DNA of 58,433 nt, from assembly GCA_017548765.1 (NCBI GenBank), contig JAFYZH010000072.1:1-58433 (forward strand), given 5' to 3'. Every line of letters begins with the position of its first letter. Positions within the stretch are counted from its first letter, which is position 1. Under the pieces are notes generated by a model that was given only the letters and a program-made list of their open reading frames with translations, did not search any database and was not told the DNA's origin. Source of the DNA: Lachnospiraceae bacterium (GTDB lineage Bacteria > Bacillota > Clostridia > Lachnospirales > Lachnospiraceae). Shown here piece after piece: positions 44,718 through 53,563 of the stretch. Both the position numbers and the translations under genes were made by a program.

Positions 44718-47057
44718 ATGAAGTTCAGCAACGGATGTTGGCTTTTCAAAAAAGGGTGCGAGTGCTTCGCGCCCGCGCAGGTCTACTATGTGAAGAAGAC
44801 GGATACCGAGGTCGTTCTGACATGTCCGACGCATCGGATCAACCACCGCGGCGACACGCTCGGCGGCGTAAATCTCACCATCAGCATCACATCCCCCATG
44901 CCGGAGGTATTCCGCATCCGCGTGTGGCATTATGCGGGTGTGCAGGAGAAATTCCCGAAATTCGAACTGGAGCCGATGACGGACCAGCCGCTCGATGTCG
45001 AGGAAACGGACGAAATGATCCGCATCACTTCCGGCAACACTACCGTTGAGTTTTTGTATAATTTCTGGCGAATGACGTTCTATCGCGGTGGCGAGGTGGT
45101 CGCGCGCAGTGAGGGACGTGATCTCGGCTATATGAAGACCGACTGGCGCGGCCTGGCATACGACGACGGAGGCGAGCACGACACGTATCTGCGTCAGCAG
45201 CACACGATCGCGGTCGGCGAGACGTTTTATGGCCTGGGCGAGCGTTTTACGCCCTTCGTTAAGAACGGTCAGACGGTCAATATCTGGAACGAGGACGGAG
45301 GTACGTCCACGGAACTGGCATATAAGAACATTCCGTTCATGATCTCCAACCGCGGCTATGGTATCTTCGTCAACCATCCCGATCCGGTCTCCTTTGAGGT
45401 CGGAAGCGAGGTCGTGAAGAAGGCAGCATTTTCCGTGGCAGGCGAGTCCCTGGAGTATTTCTTCATCAATGGACCGTCGATGAAGGAAGTGCTCATGCGC
45501 TACACCGCGATGACGGGGCGGCCTTCATTGCCCCCTGCCTGGTCGTTCGGCCTGTGGCTGTCGACCTCATTTACCACGAACTACGATGAGGCCACGGTGA
45601 ATTCCTTCGTGGATGGCTGCTTTGAGCGAGGCATCCCGCTGAAGGTCTTCCATTTCGACTGCTTCTGGATGAAGGAGTTCCACTGGTCGGATTTCCTGTG
45701 GGACCGCGACGTATTCCCGGATCCCGAGGGCATGTTGGCGCGCCTGAAGGCGAAAGGCCTGAAGATCTGCGTCTGGATCAACAGCTACATCGGCCAGGAG
45801 TCGGAACTGTTCCGCGAGGGCGTTGAGAACGGCTATTTCATCAAACGTAAAAACGGCGATGTCTGGCAGTGGGATATGTGGCAGCCGGGCATGGCGATCG
45901 TGGACTTTACGAACCCCGCCGCATGGAAGTGGTTCCAGGATAAACTGGAAGTGCTTCTGGATATGGGCGTGGATTGCTTCAAAACGGATTTCGGCGAGCG
46001 TATCCCGACGGACTGCGTCTACTACGACGGCTCCGATCCGATGCGCATGCATAATTACTATACTTACCTGTACAATAAGTGCGTGTACGAGCTGCTGGCG
46101 CGTAAGCGCGGCGTGGACGACGCGGTCGTATTCGCACGTTCCGCGACGGTCGGCGGGCAGAAGTTCCCGGTACATTGGGGCGGCGATTGTTGGTCGGACT
46201 ATGAGTCGATGAGCGAGAGCCTGCGCGGCGGCCTGTCGCTGACATTGTCCGGTTTCGGCTACTGGAGCCACGATATCGGCGGCTTCGAGGCGACTTCCAC
46301 GGCCGATGTCTACAAGCGCTGGACGCAGTTCGGCCTCCTGTCCTCGCATTCCCGCTACCATGGCAGCACGTCCTACCGCGTGCCGTGGGCCTTCGACGAG
46401 GAGGCGGTCGAGGTTTCCCGCACATTCTGTGAACTCAAGGCGTCCCTGATGCCGTACTTGTACGCGCAGGCAGTCCGCACGAGCCGTTCCGGCATCCCGA
46501 TGATGCGTGCGATGGTGCTCGAATTCCCGGACGATCCGACCTGCCAGTACCTGGATCGCCAGTACATGCTGGGCCCGGCGCTGTTAGTCGCGCCGATCTT
46601 CAACCCGCAGGGTGAAGGTCAGTTCTACCTGCCGAAGGGCAACTGGACCGACTTTATGACCGGCGAGGAAGTACGCGGCGGAAGATGGATCACGAAGACT
46701 TATGACTATTTCCACCTGCCGCTGTTCGTCCGCGCGAACACCATCCTGCCGATCGGTGATTGCAAGACGGATGCGGAGTATGATTACGCGGAAAATGTTA
46801 CCCTGAAGGTGTACGCATTGTCCGACGGGGCATCCCCGAAGGTCAATATCTTCAACGCGGATGGTGAATGCGTTCACGAAACGGTCGTACGCCGTGAGAA
46901 GAACGTGGTCCGCATCATGACGCATACGGATGCGACTTACCGTGTGGTACTCGTGAACTTCCCGGAACCGGACTCGGTAGACGGAGCAGACGCGCACTAC
47001 GACGGCGCCGACCTCATCCTCCTGCCGCAGGACGACGAGATCGTAGTAAGATTTTGA
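44718..47057 (+). CDS. Glycoside hydrolase family 31 alpha-xylosidase (YicI type)
   Basis: 779 aa, no signal peptide. An N-terminal beta domain (to about 250) precedes the TIM barrel. DCFKTDFGERIP gives the nucleophile Asp424, and HWGGDCWSDYESM gives the acid/base Asp490. FHFDCFWMKEFHWSDFLWD is the substrate-binding region typical of YicI. The C-terminal beta domains follow. YicI enzymes remove alpha-xylose from xyloglucan oligosaccharides inside the cell. GGAAGGGGG precedes the ATG. Together with the cytoplasmic GH9 it suggests intracellular processing of plant xyloglucan and glucan fragments. Confidence 0.92.
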   Translation: MKFSNGCWLFKKGCECFAPAQVYYVKKTDTEVVLTCPTHRINHRGDTLGGVNLTISITSPMPEVFRIRVWHYAGVQEKFPKFELEPMTDQPLDVEETDEMIRITSGNTTVEFLYNFWRMTFYRGGEVVARSEGRDLGYMKTDWRGLAYDDGGEHDTYLRQQHTIAVGETFYGLGERFTPFVKNGQTVNIWNEDGGTSTELAYKNIPFMISNRGYGIFVNHPDPVSFEVGSEVVKKAAFSVAGESLEYFFINGPSMKEVLMRYTAMTGRPSLPPAWSFGLWLSTSFTTNYDEATVNSFVDGCFERGIPLKVFHFDCFWMKEFHWSDFLWDRDVFPDPEGMLARLKAKGLKICVWINSYIGQESELFREGVENGYFIKRKNGDVWQWDMWQPGMAIVDFTNPAAWKWFQDKLEVLLDMGVDCFKTDFGERIPTDCVYYDGSDPMRMHNYYTYLYNKCVYELLARKRGVDDAVVFARSATVGGQKFPVHWGGDCWSDYESMSESLRGGLSLTLSGFGYWSHDIGGFEATSTADVYKRWTQFGLLSSHSRYHGSTSYRVPWAFDEEAVEVSRTFCELKASLMPYLYAQAVRTSRSGIPMMRAMVLEFPDDPTCQYLDRQYMLGPALLVAPIFNPQGEGQFYLPKGNWTDFMTGEEVRGGRWITKTYDYFHLPLFVRANTILPIGDCKTDAEYDYAENVTLKVYALSDGASPKVNIFNADGECVHETVVRREKNVVRIMTHTDATYRVVLVNFPEPDSVDGADAHYDGADLILLPQDDEIVVRF

Positions 47058-47060
47058 TCT

Positions 47061-47864
47061 ATGGAACAGTTGTCACTATTCCCTGAGGAGAACCGGGATC
47101 CCCGGCCTCCCATAACGGCCAATTGGAACCTGTGGCACGGGTGTACCCGCGCCAGCACAGGCTGTCTGCACTGCTATATGTACCGCAAGGACGAGGCAGT
47201 GGGGCGGGATCCGTCCGTGGTGCAAAAGACCGACAGCTTCGACCTGCCGGTCCGCGTGTTGCGCTCCGGAAAGAATAAGGGGAGATATAAGATCCCACAT
47301 GGATCGCACATCTTCACCTGCTTTTCTTCGGACTTCTTTCACCGTGACGCAGATGCGTGGCGGGAGGATGCCTGGGACATGATGCGTGAGCGCAGGGACT
47401 GCACCTTCTTCATGATCACGAAGCGGCCCGAGCGGATCGCCGGGCACCTGCCTGCGGACTGGGGAGCCGGTTGGGAGCACGTCACCATCGCCGTCACCTG
47501 TGAGAACCAGGAGATGGCCGACCGACGCCTGCCCATCTACCTGGCGCTTCCGCTGCATCGCCATTCGGTGATGGTGGAGCCCATGCTGTCCCGCGTGGAC
47601 CTTCGGAAATACATCGCCGACTATCGGGCGGCCGATGGCAGCCCCGTCCTGAAATATGTTTCCGTCGGGGGAGAATCAGGCGCCGACGCGCGCATCTGCG
47701 ACTACGCCTGGGTGGAAGACCTGCATGCACAGTGTAAAGAAAACGGCATCGCCTTCTACTACCACCAGACCGGCGCGAAGCTTTTGAAGGACGGAAAGAT
47801 CTACAAGATCCCGCGTCCGCTGCAACATTCGCAGGCACACAAAGCAGGCCTGGACATGGAGTGA
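47061..47864 (+). CDS. DUF5131 (phage Gp37/Gp68-like) family protein
   Basis: 267 aa. TANWNLWHGCTRASTGCLHCYMYR near the N-terminus has a C-x5-C-x2-C cluster suited to an Fe-S centre, as expected of this radical-SAM-like family. MITKRPERI, the VEPMLSRVDLR motif and SVGGESGADAR match DUF5131/Gp37Gp68 proteins, which occur in phages and chromosomes. The reaction is unknown. It starts 3 bp after the GH31 stop and lacks a strong ribosome binding site of its own. No other phage gene is nearby. Confidence 0.82.
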   Translation: MEQLSLFPEENRDPRPPITANWNLWHGCTRASTGCLHCYMYRKDEAVGRDPSVVQKTDSFDLPVRVLRSGKNKGRYKIPHGSHIFTCFSSDFFHRDADAWREDAWDMMRERRDCTFFMITKRPERIAGHLPADWGAGWEHVTIAVTCENQEMADRRLPIYLALPLHRHSVMVEPMLSRVDLRKYIADYRAADGSPVLKYVSVGGESGADARICDYAWVEDLHAQCKENGIAFYYHQTGAKLLKDGKIYKIPRPLQHSQAHKAGLDME

Positions 47865-47877
47865 AAATATGAAAAAC

Positions 47878-47916
47878 AAAAGCCCGGCGGGAGAGCAGCT
47901 CTCCGCCGGGCTTGTA
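47878..47916. terminator. Terminator between DUF5131 and LRR genes
   Basis: AAGCCCGGCGG pairs with CCGCCGGGCTT, extended by an inner GAGAG/CTCTC. The minus strand reads GGGCTTTTGTTTTT, so it is strong for the LRR gene; the plus strand has only a short T run. Confidence 0.88.
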
Positions 47917-47938
47917 ATATGATATAGGTAAATGTCGA

Positions 47939-48886
47939 TTATACGATGATCTCACAGTTCGGCATCTGCACGCGCAGATAGAACGCCTGCTTTGCAACAT
48001 CTTCCGGATTACCGGAGAGGTTCAGACGCTTCAGATGCGGCAGCTTACACAACATGCTGATGCTTTTGATCTCATTGTCCGAGAGGTCCAGATCCTCGAG
48101 GGTCTCGAGTTCGACCAGGGAGTCGATATTGCTGATGCGGTTGCCGGACAGATCCAGGCGCTTAATGCGCTTTAAGTGAACGACGGCGTCCGTCGTGGTC
48201 AGGTTGTTACTCGACAGGTTCAGCGTCTCCAGAACGTTCATCCAACGCAGGTCGCCGTTGAAACGGATGGAGTTGTTCGACAGGTCCAGATAACGCAGCG
48301 TCGTCGGGATGTACTGCACGTTCACGTCGCGGATCCGGTTGTAGGACAGGTCCAGGTGCCGCATGGTGGGCATGGAAGAAACATCCGGGAACGCGTGAAG
48401 ATCATTAAAGGAAGCCTCCAGATATTCCAGGGAATCCAGGTCAATGATCGGCTTGAGGTCCGAGATGTGGTTGGAGCTGACATTCAGGCGGGTCAGCTGG
48501 TTCAGGAAACCGAGCGACGCGATCTCCTTACACTGGTTATACGAGATGTCGAGCTGGGTGAGCTGGGTCAGCGCGCCGAGTTCGGAAAAATCTTCGATAT
48601 CGTTGGATGAAACGTTCAGTTTCTTCAGCGAGCGAAGCTTCGCGACCTGGGAGATGTCGGTCAGTTCGCAGACCGAGAGATCCAGTTCTTCCAGCTTCGT
48701 CAGGTTCGTCAGCGGTTCCAGGTTCTCGATCGGGTTATCCGAGAGGTTCAGGACACGCAGATTCTCGCATCCCTGCAGGATGCTTAAGTTAGTGATATTG
48801 TTATTCCAAAGATTTAAAGATGTGGCATTGCTCGGGAAAGTCGCAGTTCCCGCGGCCAATGTCTCAAAGTAATCGTTATTTCCCAT
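47939..48886 (-). CDS. Leucine-rich repeat protein, SDS22/internalin-like, cytoplasmic
   Basis: 315 aa made almost wholly of 13 leucine-rich repeats of 22 residues (consensus L-x-x-L-x-L-S-x-N-x-I-x-D-I-x-x-L). The N-terminus MGNNDYFETLAAG carries no signal peptide or TM, so it is probably cytoplasmic, unlike secreted internalins. GGAGGT lies 7 nt before the ATG. It is a monocistronic unit with its own promoter and terminator. A protein-binding role is likely; the partner is unknown. Confidence 0.88.
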   Translation of the reverse strand: MGNNDYFETLAAGTATFPSNATSLNLWNNNITNLSILQGCENLRVLNLSDNPIENLEPLTNLTKLEELDLSVCELTDISQVAKLRSLKKLNVSSNDIEDFSELGALTQLTQLDISYNQCKEIASLGFLNQLTRLNVSSNHISDLKPIIDLDSLEYLEASFNDLHAFPDVSSMPTMRHLDLSYNRIRDVNVQYIPTTLRYLDLSNNSIRFNGDLRWMNVLETLNLSSNNLTTTDAVVHLKRIKRLDLSGNRISNIDSLVELETLEDLDLSDNEIKSISMLCKLPHLKRLNLSGNPEDVAKQAFYLRVQMPNCEIIV

Positions 48887-48958
48887 AGAGGTACCTCCAG
48901 GTGTTCGAAAAACCGCTCACGAAATCGGCTCTTCGTATCAAAAAAACATGCTACCGTC

Positions 48959-48987
48959 ATTATACCACAAGCGGGATAAGAAAGCAA
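48959..48987 (-). promoter_or_regulatory. Promoter of the LRR gene
   Basis: On the minus strand: TTGCTT (48987-48982), 17 bp, TATAAT (48964-48959), preceded by TGG as an extended -10. Confidence 0.85.
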
Positions 48988-49065
48988 GAACACTTCTGTT
49001 TTTCCGCCGAGAGGGGGACACCCGGGGCGAAACCGCCAAAAAATGTATTTTATTCGGGAAAGCAC

Positions 49066-49094
49066 TTGCAATTATGCGCCGATTCAAGTATAAT
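49066..49094 (+). promoter_or_regulatory. SigA-type promoter of the two-TM protein gene at 49181
   Basis: TTGCAA (49066-49071), 17 bp, TATAAT (49089-49094). Divergent from the LRR promoter, with about 80 bp between them. Confidence 0.88.
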
Positions 49095-49180
49095 ACTCTT
49101 TAGGAAAAAGGAAGATTTTAACGAATGGAGTCGAGTTGGGGATCGACAGACATCGAATTTTTCGAAAGGCGGATGTGTAT

Positions 49181-49735
49181 ATGAGCCGGGAAGATGAATT
49201 GGAAAAGGGATTATCAGACGAGTTGAAAGACCGTCTCGTAAGGATGCGTGAGGAGCGTTTGCAGCTGCTGGATCAGCTCGGAAAAGAAGAACGCTTCGCG
49301 CAAAAAGTGGTAAATACGCAAGGCAACCGCAGACAGATGTTTATGATCCTCTGTCTTGTGGCAATCTTCTTTTTGATGTTTAGCGTACTCATTTCGCAGG
49401 TTCCTTCGGATAGCCTGAATGAGACGTGGAGCCTGGTATTCCAGATCGTTTTGGATGTAGTAGCGATGGGATGCTTCGGTTTCGCGATGATACGCTTCCT
49501 GCCGGCGGTGCTTCGTTATAATGCATCGTGGGCATCATTCTCCAAGTCTAGATCGTATCGTTCATTGATCTCCGAATCCTTGGTGAAACTGGACGACCTC
49601 CGCAACAAGCTTGCGCAGTCGAAGAAGGATTTCTCCGAGCTGGAAGAGGAATTGGTTAAGCGTTACGATCTGAGTGAAGTGACGGAGGGGTCCGAAGCTC
49701 AGGAGTCACAGACCGAAGAGGCAAAAGCAGAATAA
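49181..49735 (+). CDS. Two-TM membrane protein with flanking coiled coils, unknown function
   Basis: 184 aa from ATG 49181, where AAAGGCGG lies upstream; an ATG 15 codons earlier is less well placed. A charged N-terminal helix (about 1-48, ELEKGLSDELKDRLVRMREERL) precedes two membrane helices (about 52-72 and 82-106). A second coiled coil (KLDDLRNKLAQSKKDFSELEEEL) and an acidic tail rich in Glu and Ser follow. Both ends are predicted cytoplasmic. No family is recognised. It lies 23 bp upstream of the SH3-amidase lipoprotein gene, so the two are likely co-transcribed. Confidence 0.75.
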   Translation: MSREDELEKGLSDELKDRLVRMREERLQLLDQLGKEERFAQKVVNTQGNRRQMFMILCLVAIFFLMFSVLISQVPSDSLNETWSLVFQIVLDVVAMGCFGFAMIRFLPAVLRYNASWASFSKSRSYRSLISESLVKLDDLRNKLAQSKKDFSELEEELVKRYDLSEVTEGSEAQESQTEEAKAE

Positions 49736-49758
49736 AAATCAAATCATAGGAGACTAAC

Positions 49759-51609
49759 ATGAGAGAATTTAATTCCATGGGACGTCGCGTGAAAAAAGCA
49801 GGTAAGAACGGGTTGCATGGTCTTCTTCCGATTCTTCTGCTTTTTTTCGTATTAACGCTGACAGCATGCGGATCGAAAGCGACCGACACACCTACAACCG
49901 AGGCAAATGCATCTGCCGCAGACCAGACGAAGAGTTCTGAAGACGGAACGGCCGCTGACACGACGTCGGCACCGGTCGTTGATGTTCAGATCAAAACCGA
50001 CCCGACCGGCGAGGTTTCTCCTTACCTGGAAACGGAGGGAGATAAGACCGAAGCTTCGACCGAGGGCGGCACGAATACCACGACAGCGCCCGACGAGACG
50101 CAGCCTGCAGAGACGAAGCCCGAGGAGACTACGCCTGCGGAAACGCAGCCCGTGAAGCCCATCGTATTCGAGAACTGCAGCGAGCTCGTTTTTGCGACCC
50201 CTCGCATCCAGTTCCTGAACTTCCGTGAGAAGCCGTCGAAGGATGGTAAGATCCTGGCACAGATCCCGGCCGGAACCGCTCTGCAGCGTACCGGACGCAG
50301 TGAGGAATGGTCCCGTGTCATCTACGGCGCGACCGAAGGCTTTGTAGCGGCGGAATTCCTGTCGCTGACCGCTCCGGTCATCGACCTGTACGGAGAGAAG
50401 GTCCAGGTTACGGACGAAGAGTACTATACGACGGATAAATTGAACTTCCGCGAGAGACCGTCGACGGACGGAACCATCATTCAGGTTCTGGAACGTGCCG
50501 AGAAGGTGCGCTGCACCGGCTATGGCGAGAACTGGTCCCGCATCATCTATAACGAGAAGGAAGGCTTCGTTTCCACGAAGTTCCTCTCGAAGGAGAAGCC
50601 CGCTCCGATCGAGCCGGTCGTACAGCCCGGCGGAAATGAGCCGGAGAACCCTCCGATCGAGATCCCTTCCGAGCCCGGCTTCACCGAGTGCAACGAGCAG
50701 GTACGCGTTACGACGAACCTTCGTATGCGTGAGGGCCCGAGCACCGTGGCAAATGTCATCACGGTCCTGAATAACGGAACCGAAGTGCTCTGCACCGGTA
50801 AGAACGATAAGTGGGCGCGCATTTCCTACGGCGGCCGCACAGGTTATGTATCTCTGGATTACATCACGGCTGTAGGCGCAGTCGATCCGGGAACCCCGGA
50901 GCAGAAGCCTGCTACATGGTCGGTCGGAAAGATCACACGTAAAGAAACGGCAAATGGTATCTTATATACAGGTAACGGCGGCCCGCTGATCGCTATCGAT
51001 GCGGGACACCAGGCACACGGCAACAACGAGATGGAGCCGAATGGTCCCAACAGCACGACCATGAAGAAGAAGGTCAGCACCGGTACGAGTGGCCGTGCGA
51101 CCGGCATCAACGAGTCGCTGCTCGACCTGATCGTCAGCATTCAGCTTAAGGATGCCCTCCTGGCGCGCGGATATAACGTTCTTATGATCCGTGAGTCCCA
51201 GGATGTGGATATCAGTAATATGCAGCGTGCGGTACGCGCCAGCGCTTCCGGCGCGGCAGTTATGATCCGCGTACACGCGAACGGTTCTTCCGATCCGAAT
51301 AAGACCGGTGCGGAGACACTGTCCCCGTCGAAGAGGAACCCGTATCTTCCCGCTGATCTCATCGCGGCGTCCGAGCGCCTTTCACGTTGCGTGATCGACG
51401 CGTTCTGCGCATCGACCGGCTCGAAGAATAATAACATCTACTACACGGATACCATGACGGGCATCAATTTTGCGACATTGCCCACGACGACCATCGAAAT
51501 GGGTTACATGACGAACCTGGAGGAGGATGCGCTTATGGCTACTCCCGAGTTCCAGGTGAAGGCTGTCGTAGGTATCATGAACGGTCTGGACGCATATTTC
51601 GGCCGTTAG
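49759..51609 (+). CDS. SH3-domain N-acetylmuramoyl-L-alanine amidase, lipoprotein
   Basis: 616 aa. The N-terminal hydrophobic stretch LLPILLLFFVLTLTAC ends in a lipobox, so it is probably a lipoprotein. A Thr/Glu/Ala linker is followed by three bacterial SH3 domains (about 145-195, 215-275, 312-372; cores LNFREKPSKDGKIL, LNFRERPSTDGTII and LRMREGPSTVANVI). The C-terminal Amidase_3 domain has IAIDAGHQ, RVHANGS and TTIEMGYM as zinc and catalytic residues. It should cut peptidoglycan at the cell surface. AGGAGA precedes the ATG. It is followed 9 bp later by an ABC ATPase gene. Confidence 0.92.
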   Translation: MREFNSMGRRVKKAGKNGLHGLLPILLLFFVLTLTACGSKATDTPTTEANASAADQTKSSEDGTAADTTSAPVVDVQIKTDPTGEVSPYLETEGDKTEASTEGGTNTTTAPDETQPAETKPEETTPAETQPVKPIVFENCSELVFATPRIQFLNFREKPSKDGKILAQIPAGTALQRTGRSEEWSRVIYGATEGFVAAEFLSLTAPVIDLYGEKVQVTDEEYYTTDKLNFRERPSTDGTIIQVLERAEKVRCTGYGENWSRIIYNEKEGFVSTKFLSKEKPAPIEPVVQPGGNEPENPPIEIPSEPGFTECNEQVRVTTNLRMREGPSTVANVITVLNNGTEVLCTGKNDKWARISYGGRTGYVSLDYITAVGAVDPGTPEQKPATWSVGKITRKETANGILYTGNGGPLIAIDAGHQAHGNNEMEPNGPNSTTMKKKVSTGTSGRATGINESLLDLIVSIQLKDALLARGYNVLMIRESQDVDISNMQRAVRASASGAAVMIRVHANGSSDPNKTGAETLSPSKRNPYLPADLIAASERLSRCVIDAFCASTGSKNNNIYYTDTMTGINFATLPTTTIEMGYMTNLEEDALMATPEFQVKAVVGIMNGLDAYFGR

Positions 51610-51618
51610 GAGGTCGCT

Positions 51619-52323
51619 TTGGCGGAGTATATCACTTTTAACGATGTCCATAAGATCTATAAGATGGGCGAGGTCGAGATCCACGCGCTAAACGGGGCCG
51701 GCTTCGAGATAAAGAAGGGTGAACTGGCCGTGATCGTGGGCGCCTCCGGCGCCGGAAAGACGACGACGCTCAACATTCTGGGCGGTATCGATCGTTGCGA
51801 TCAGGGCGAGATCATCGTGGACGAGCGCGACATCAGCCAGCTGTCCCGCAGGGAGCTGATCGCCTATCGTCGTTATGACATCGGTTTTGTATTTCAGTTT
51901 TATAATCTGGTCGCGAACCTGACCGCGAAGGAAAATGTCGAACTGGCCACGCAGATCTGCAAGGATCCCATGGATCCGATGGAGGCTCTGGAGGCGGTCG
52001 GTCTCGCGGACCGCGCGGATAATTTTCCCGCGCAGCTTTCGGGCGGCGAGCAGCAGCGTGTGTCGATCGCCAGAGCATTGGCGAAGAAGCCGAAACTCCT
52101 GCTTTGCGACGAACCGACGGGTGCGCTGGACTACGTGACCGGAAAGATGATCCTGCAGTTGTTGCAGGATATGTGCCGCAAGGAGGGGATGACGGTGGTG
52201 CTGATCACACACAACACCGCGCTTACACCTATGGCGGACCGCGTTATCTACATGAAGAATAACCGTGTTGAGAGGACCGTTCTGAACCCGTACCCGATAC
52301 CGATCGAGGAGATCGAGTGGTAG
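51619..52323 (+). CDS. ABC transporter ATPase of the MacB/LolD/FtsE type, without permease
   Basis: 234 aa, starting with TTG at 51619; AGGAGGT overlaps the stop codon of the amidase gene and sits 4 nt upstream. Walker [25 protein letters not shown] signature, CDEPTGALD Walker B and ITHNTAL H-loop. Sequence is closest to the family that drives MacB-like or FtsX-like permeases. No permease is encoded next to it. It overlaps the reading frame upstream of trxB. Its place directly behind a secreted amidase recalls FtsEX-hydrolase systems. Confidence 0.88.
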   Translation: MAEYITFNDVHKIYKMGEVEIHALNGAGFEIKKGELAVIVGASGAGKTTTLNILGGIDRCDQGEIIVDERDISQLSRRELIAYRRYDIGFVFQFYNLVANLTAKENVELATQICKDPMDPMEALEAVGLADRADNFPAQLSGGEQQRVSIARALAKKPKLLLCDEPTGALDYVTGKMILQLLQDMCRKEGMTVVLITHNTALTPMADRVIYMKNNRVERTVLNPYPIPIEEIEW

Positions 52324-52361
52324 GCCGTAGCGGCGTGAAACACGGAGTGGAGAGTTTACAT

Positions 52362-53285
52362 ATGTTGGATATGATCATTATCGGTTCCGGGCCTGCGGGC
52401 CTGTCGGCCGCGGTCTACGCGAAGCGGGCAGGACTCGACAGCATCGTGATCGAAAAAGAGTTCGTGAGCGGGGGCCAGGTGCTCCTGACTTATGAAGTGG
52501 ATAATTATTTAGGCCTTCCGGGTATGAACGGTTTCGACCTCGGCACGAAGTTCCGCGAGCATGCGGACGGCGCCGGGGCTTCGTTCGTGATGGATGAGGT
52601 GAGCGCGATCGAAGCGTGTAAGGATGAAAACGGAAAGCCCTTCTACCGGGTACAGGGCGGCGCGGATACTTATGAGGCCCGCACGATCGTTGCGGCGACC
52701 GGAACGGTGCATCGCAACCTCGGTATCCCCGGAGAGGATACATTTGCCGGAAAGGGCGTATCGTATTGCGCGACCTGCGACGGCGCTTTCTTTAAGGGTA
52801 AAGAAGTCGCTGTTGTCGGCGGCGGTGACGTTGCCGTAGAAGATGCGATCTATCTGGCGCGTCTGTGCAGCAAAGTTACGCTGATCCACCGCAGAGACCG
52901 TCTGCGTGCGGCGAAGTCCCTGCAGGACCGCCTGTTCGCCATGGAAAATGTCGAAGTGGTCTGGAACGCAAATGTGACGGAAGTCCAGGGCGATAAAAAA
53001 GTGGAAAATATCATCATCCAGTCGAATTCGGGCGCAAGCATCGCGTATCCGGTGGACGGTCTGTTCATCGCAGTCGGGATCACACCGGTCTCCAAGTGTT
53101 TTGAGGGCTTGGTCGAGATGGACGATGCCGGTTATATCATCGCAGGTGAGGATTGCGCGACATCCGCACCCGGTGTATACGTTGCCGGCGACCTGCGTAC
53201 GAAAAAATTGCGCCAGATCGTGACGGCGGTTTCCGACGGAGCTGTAGCAGTTTCAATGGCCGGAAATTATATTGAGAGCTTATAA
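52362..53285 (+). CDS. trxB: Thioredoxin reductase (NADPH)
   Basis: 307 aa from ATG 52362, chosen for GGAGTGGAGAG upstream. FAD motif GSGPAGLSAA (about 8-17), the redox pair CATC (Cys136 and Cys139), NADPH motif GGGDVAVEDA, and the C-terminal GVYVAGDLRTKKLRQIVTA. It reduces thioredoxin in the cytoplasm. No thioredoxin gene is adjacent. A GCGG/CCGC stem with inner T/A runs (53287-53310) directly follows the stop and may weakly terminate. Confidence 0.93.
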   Translation: MLDMIIIGSGPAGLSAAVYAKRAGLDSIVIEKEFVSGGQVLLTYEVDNYLGLPGMNGFDLGTKFREHADGAGASFVMDEVSAIEACKDENGKPFYRVQGGADTYEARTIVAATGTVHRNLGIPGEDTFAGKGVSYCATCDGAFFKGKEVAVVGGGDVAVEDAIYLARLCSKVTLIHRRDRLRAAKSLQDRLFAMENVEVVWNANVTEVQGDKKVENIIIQSNSGASIAYPVDGLFIAVGITPVSKCFEGLVEMDDAGYIIAGEDCATSAPGVYVAGDLRTKKLRQIVTAVSDGAVAVSMAGNYIESL

Positions 53286-53361
53286 AGCGGCATTTTTTCC
53301 GAAAAACCGCGGAAATTCAAGCGTTTTTAGGACGATTTTGTGCATTTTCCGACGGAAAGTG

Positions 53362-53390
53362 TTGACTTTTCCGCCCGGGTTTGCTATAAT
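53362..53390 (+). promoter_or_regulatory. Promoter of the first SH3-NlpC/P60 gene
   Basis: TTGACT (53362-53367), 17 bp, TATAAT (53385-53390), with TGC before it as an extended -10. Almost the same as the promoter at 55523. Confidence 0.9.
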
Positions 53391-53395
53391 CCAAT

Positions 53396-53421
53396 TGTAA
53401 CAGTTTTGTAACATTTGTAAT
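53396..53421 (+). promoter_or_regulatory. WalR (YycF)-like boxes at the first P60 promoter
   Basis: TGTAAC-N5-TGTAAC fits the WalR consensus TGTWAH-N5-TGTWAH exactly. A third TGTAAT follows 3 nt later. The boxes start 5 bp after the -10, so they cover the expected transcription start, which would favour repression rather than activation. Confidence 0.7.
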
Positions 53422-53469
53422 ACTTGCTTAAAAATTCGCGGCAGCGACGCTGCGAGTTCGTTGATCGAC

Positions 53470-53537
53470 ACTCCCTTTTGGGAGTTTTTGTCGACTGTGG
53501 ATATATGGTTTTTGTTTTACAAGTTCCCTTTTGGGAA
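53470..53537 (+). promoter_or_regulatory. Leader hairpins, possible attenuator, of the first P60 gene
   Basis: ACTCCC-TTTT-GGGAGT (53470-53485) is followed by a T run to 53489, a good intrinsic terminator inside the 5' leader. The arms GATCGACA and TGTCGA flank it and could extend or compete. A second stem TTCCC-TTTT-GGGAA lies at 53524-53537, followed by GGTTTT. A GCAGC/GCTGC stem precedes both (about 53443-53456). No known riboswitch motif was recognised. Confidence 0.5.
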
Positions 53538-53563
53538 GGTTTTAAGAGTCAGGTGATTATCGG

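Noticed and set aside
47061-47864. Prophage remnant based on the Gp37/Gp68-like gene
   Set aside because: No other phage gene, integrase or att-like repeat is nearby. The gene follows GH31 by 3 bp as part of a normal operon.
53286-53563. ydaO (c-di-AMP) riboswitch before the P60 gene
   Set aside because: This was expected from the gene's function, but the leader is only about 170 nt and lacks the conserved ydaO motifs. It shows simple hairpins instead.
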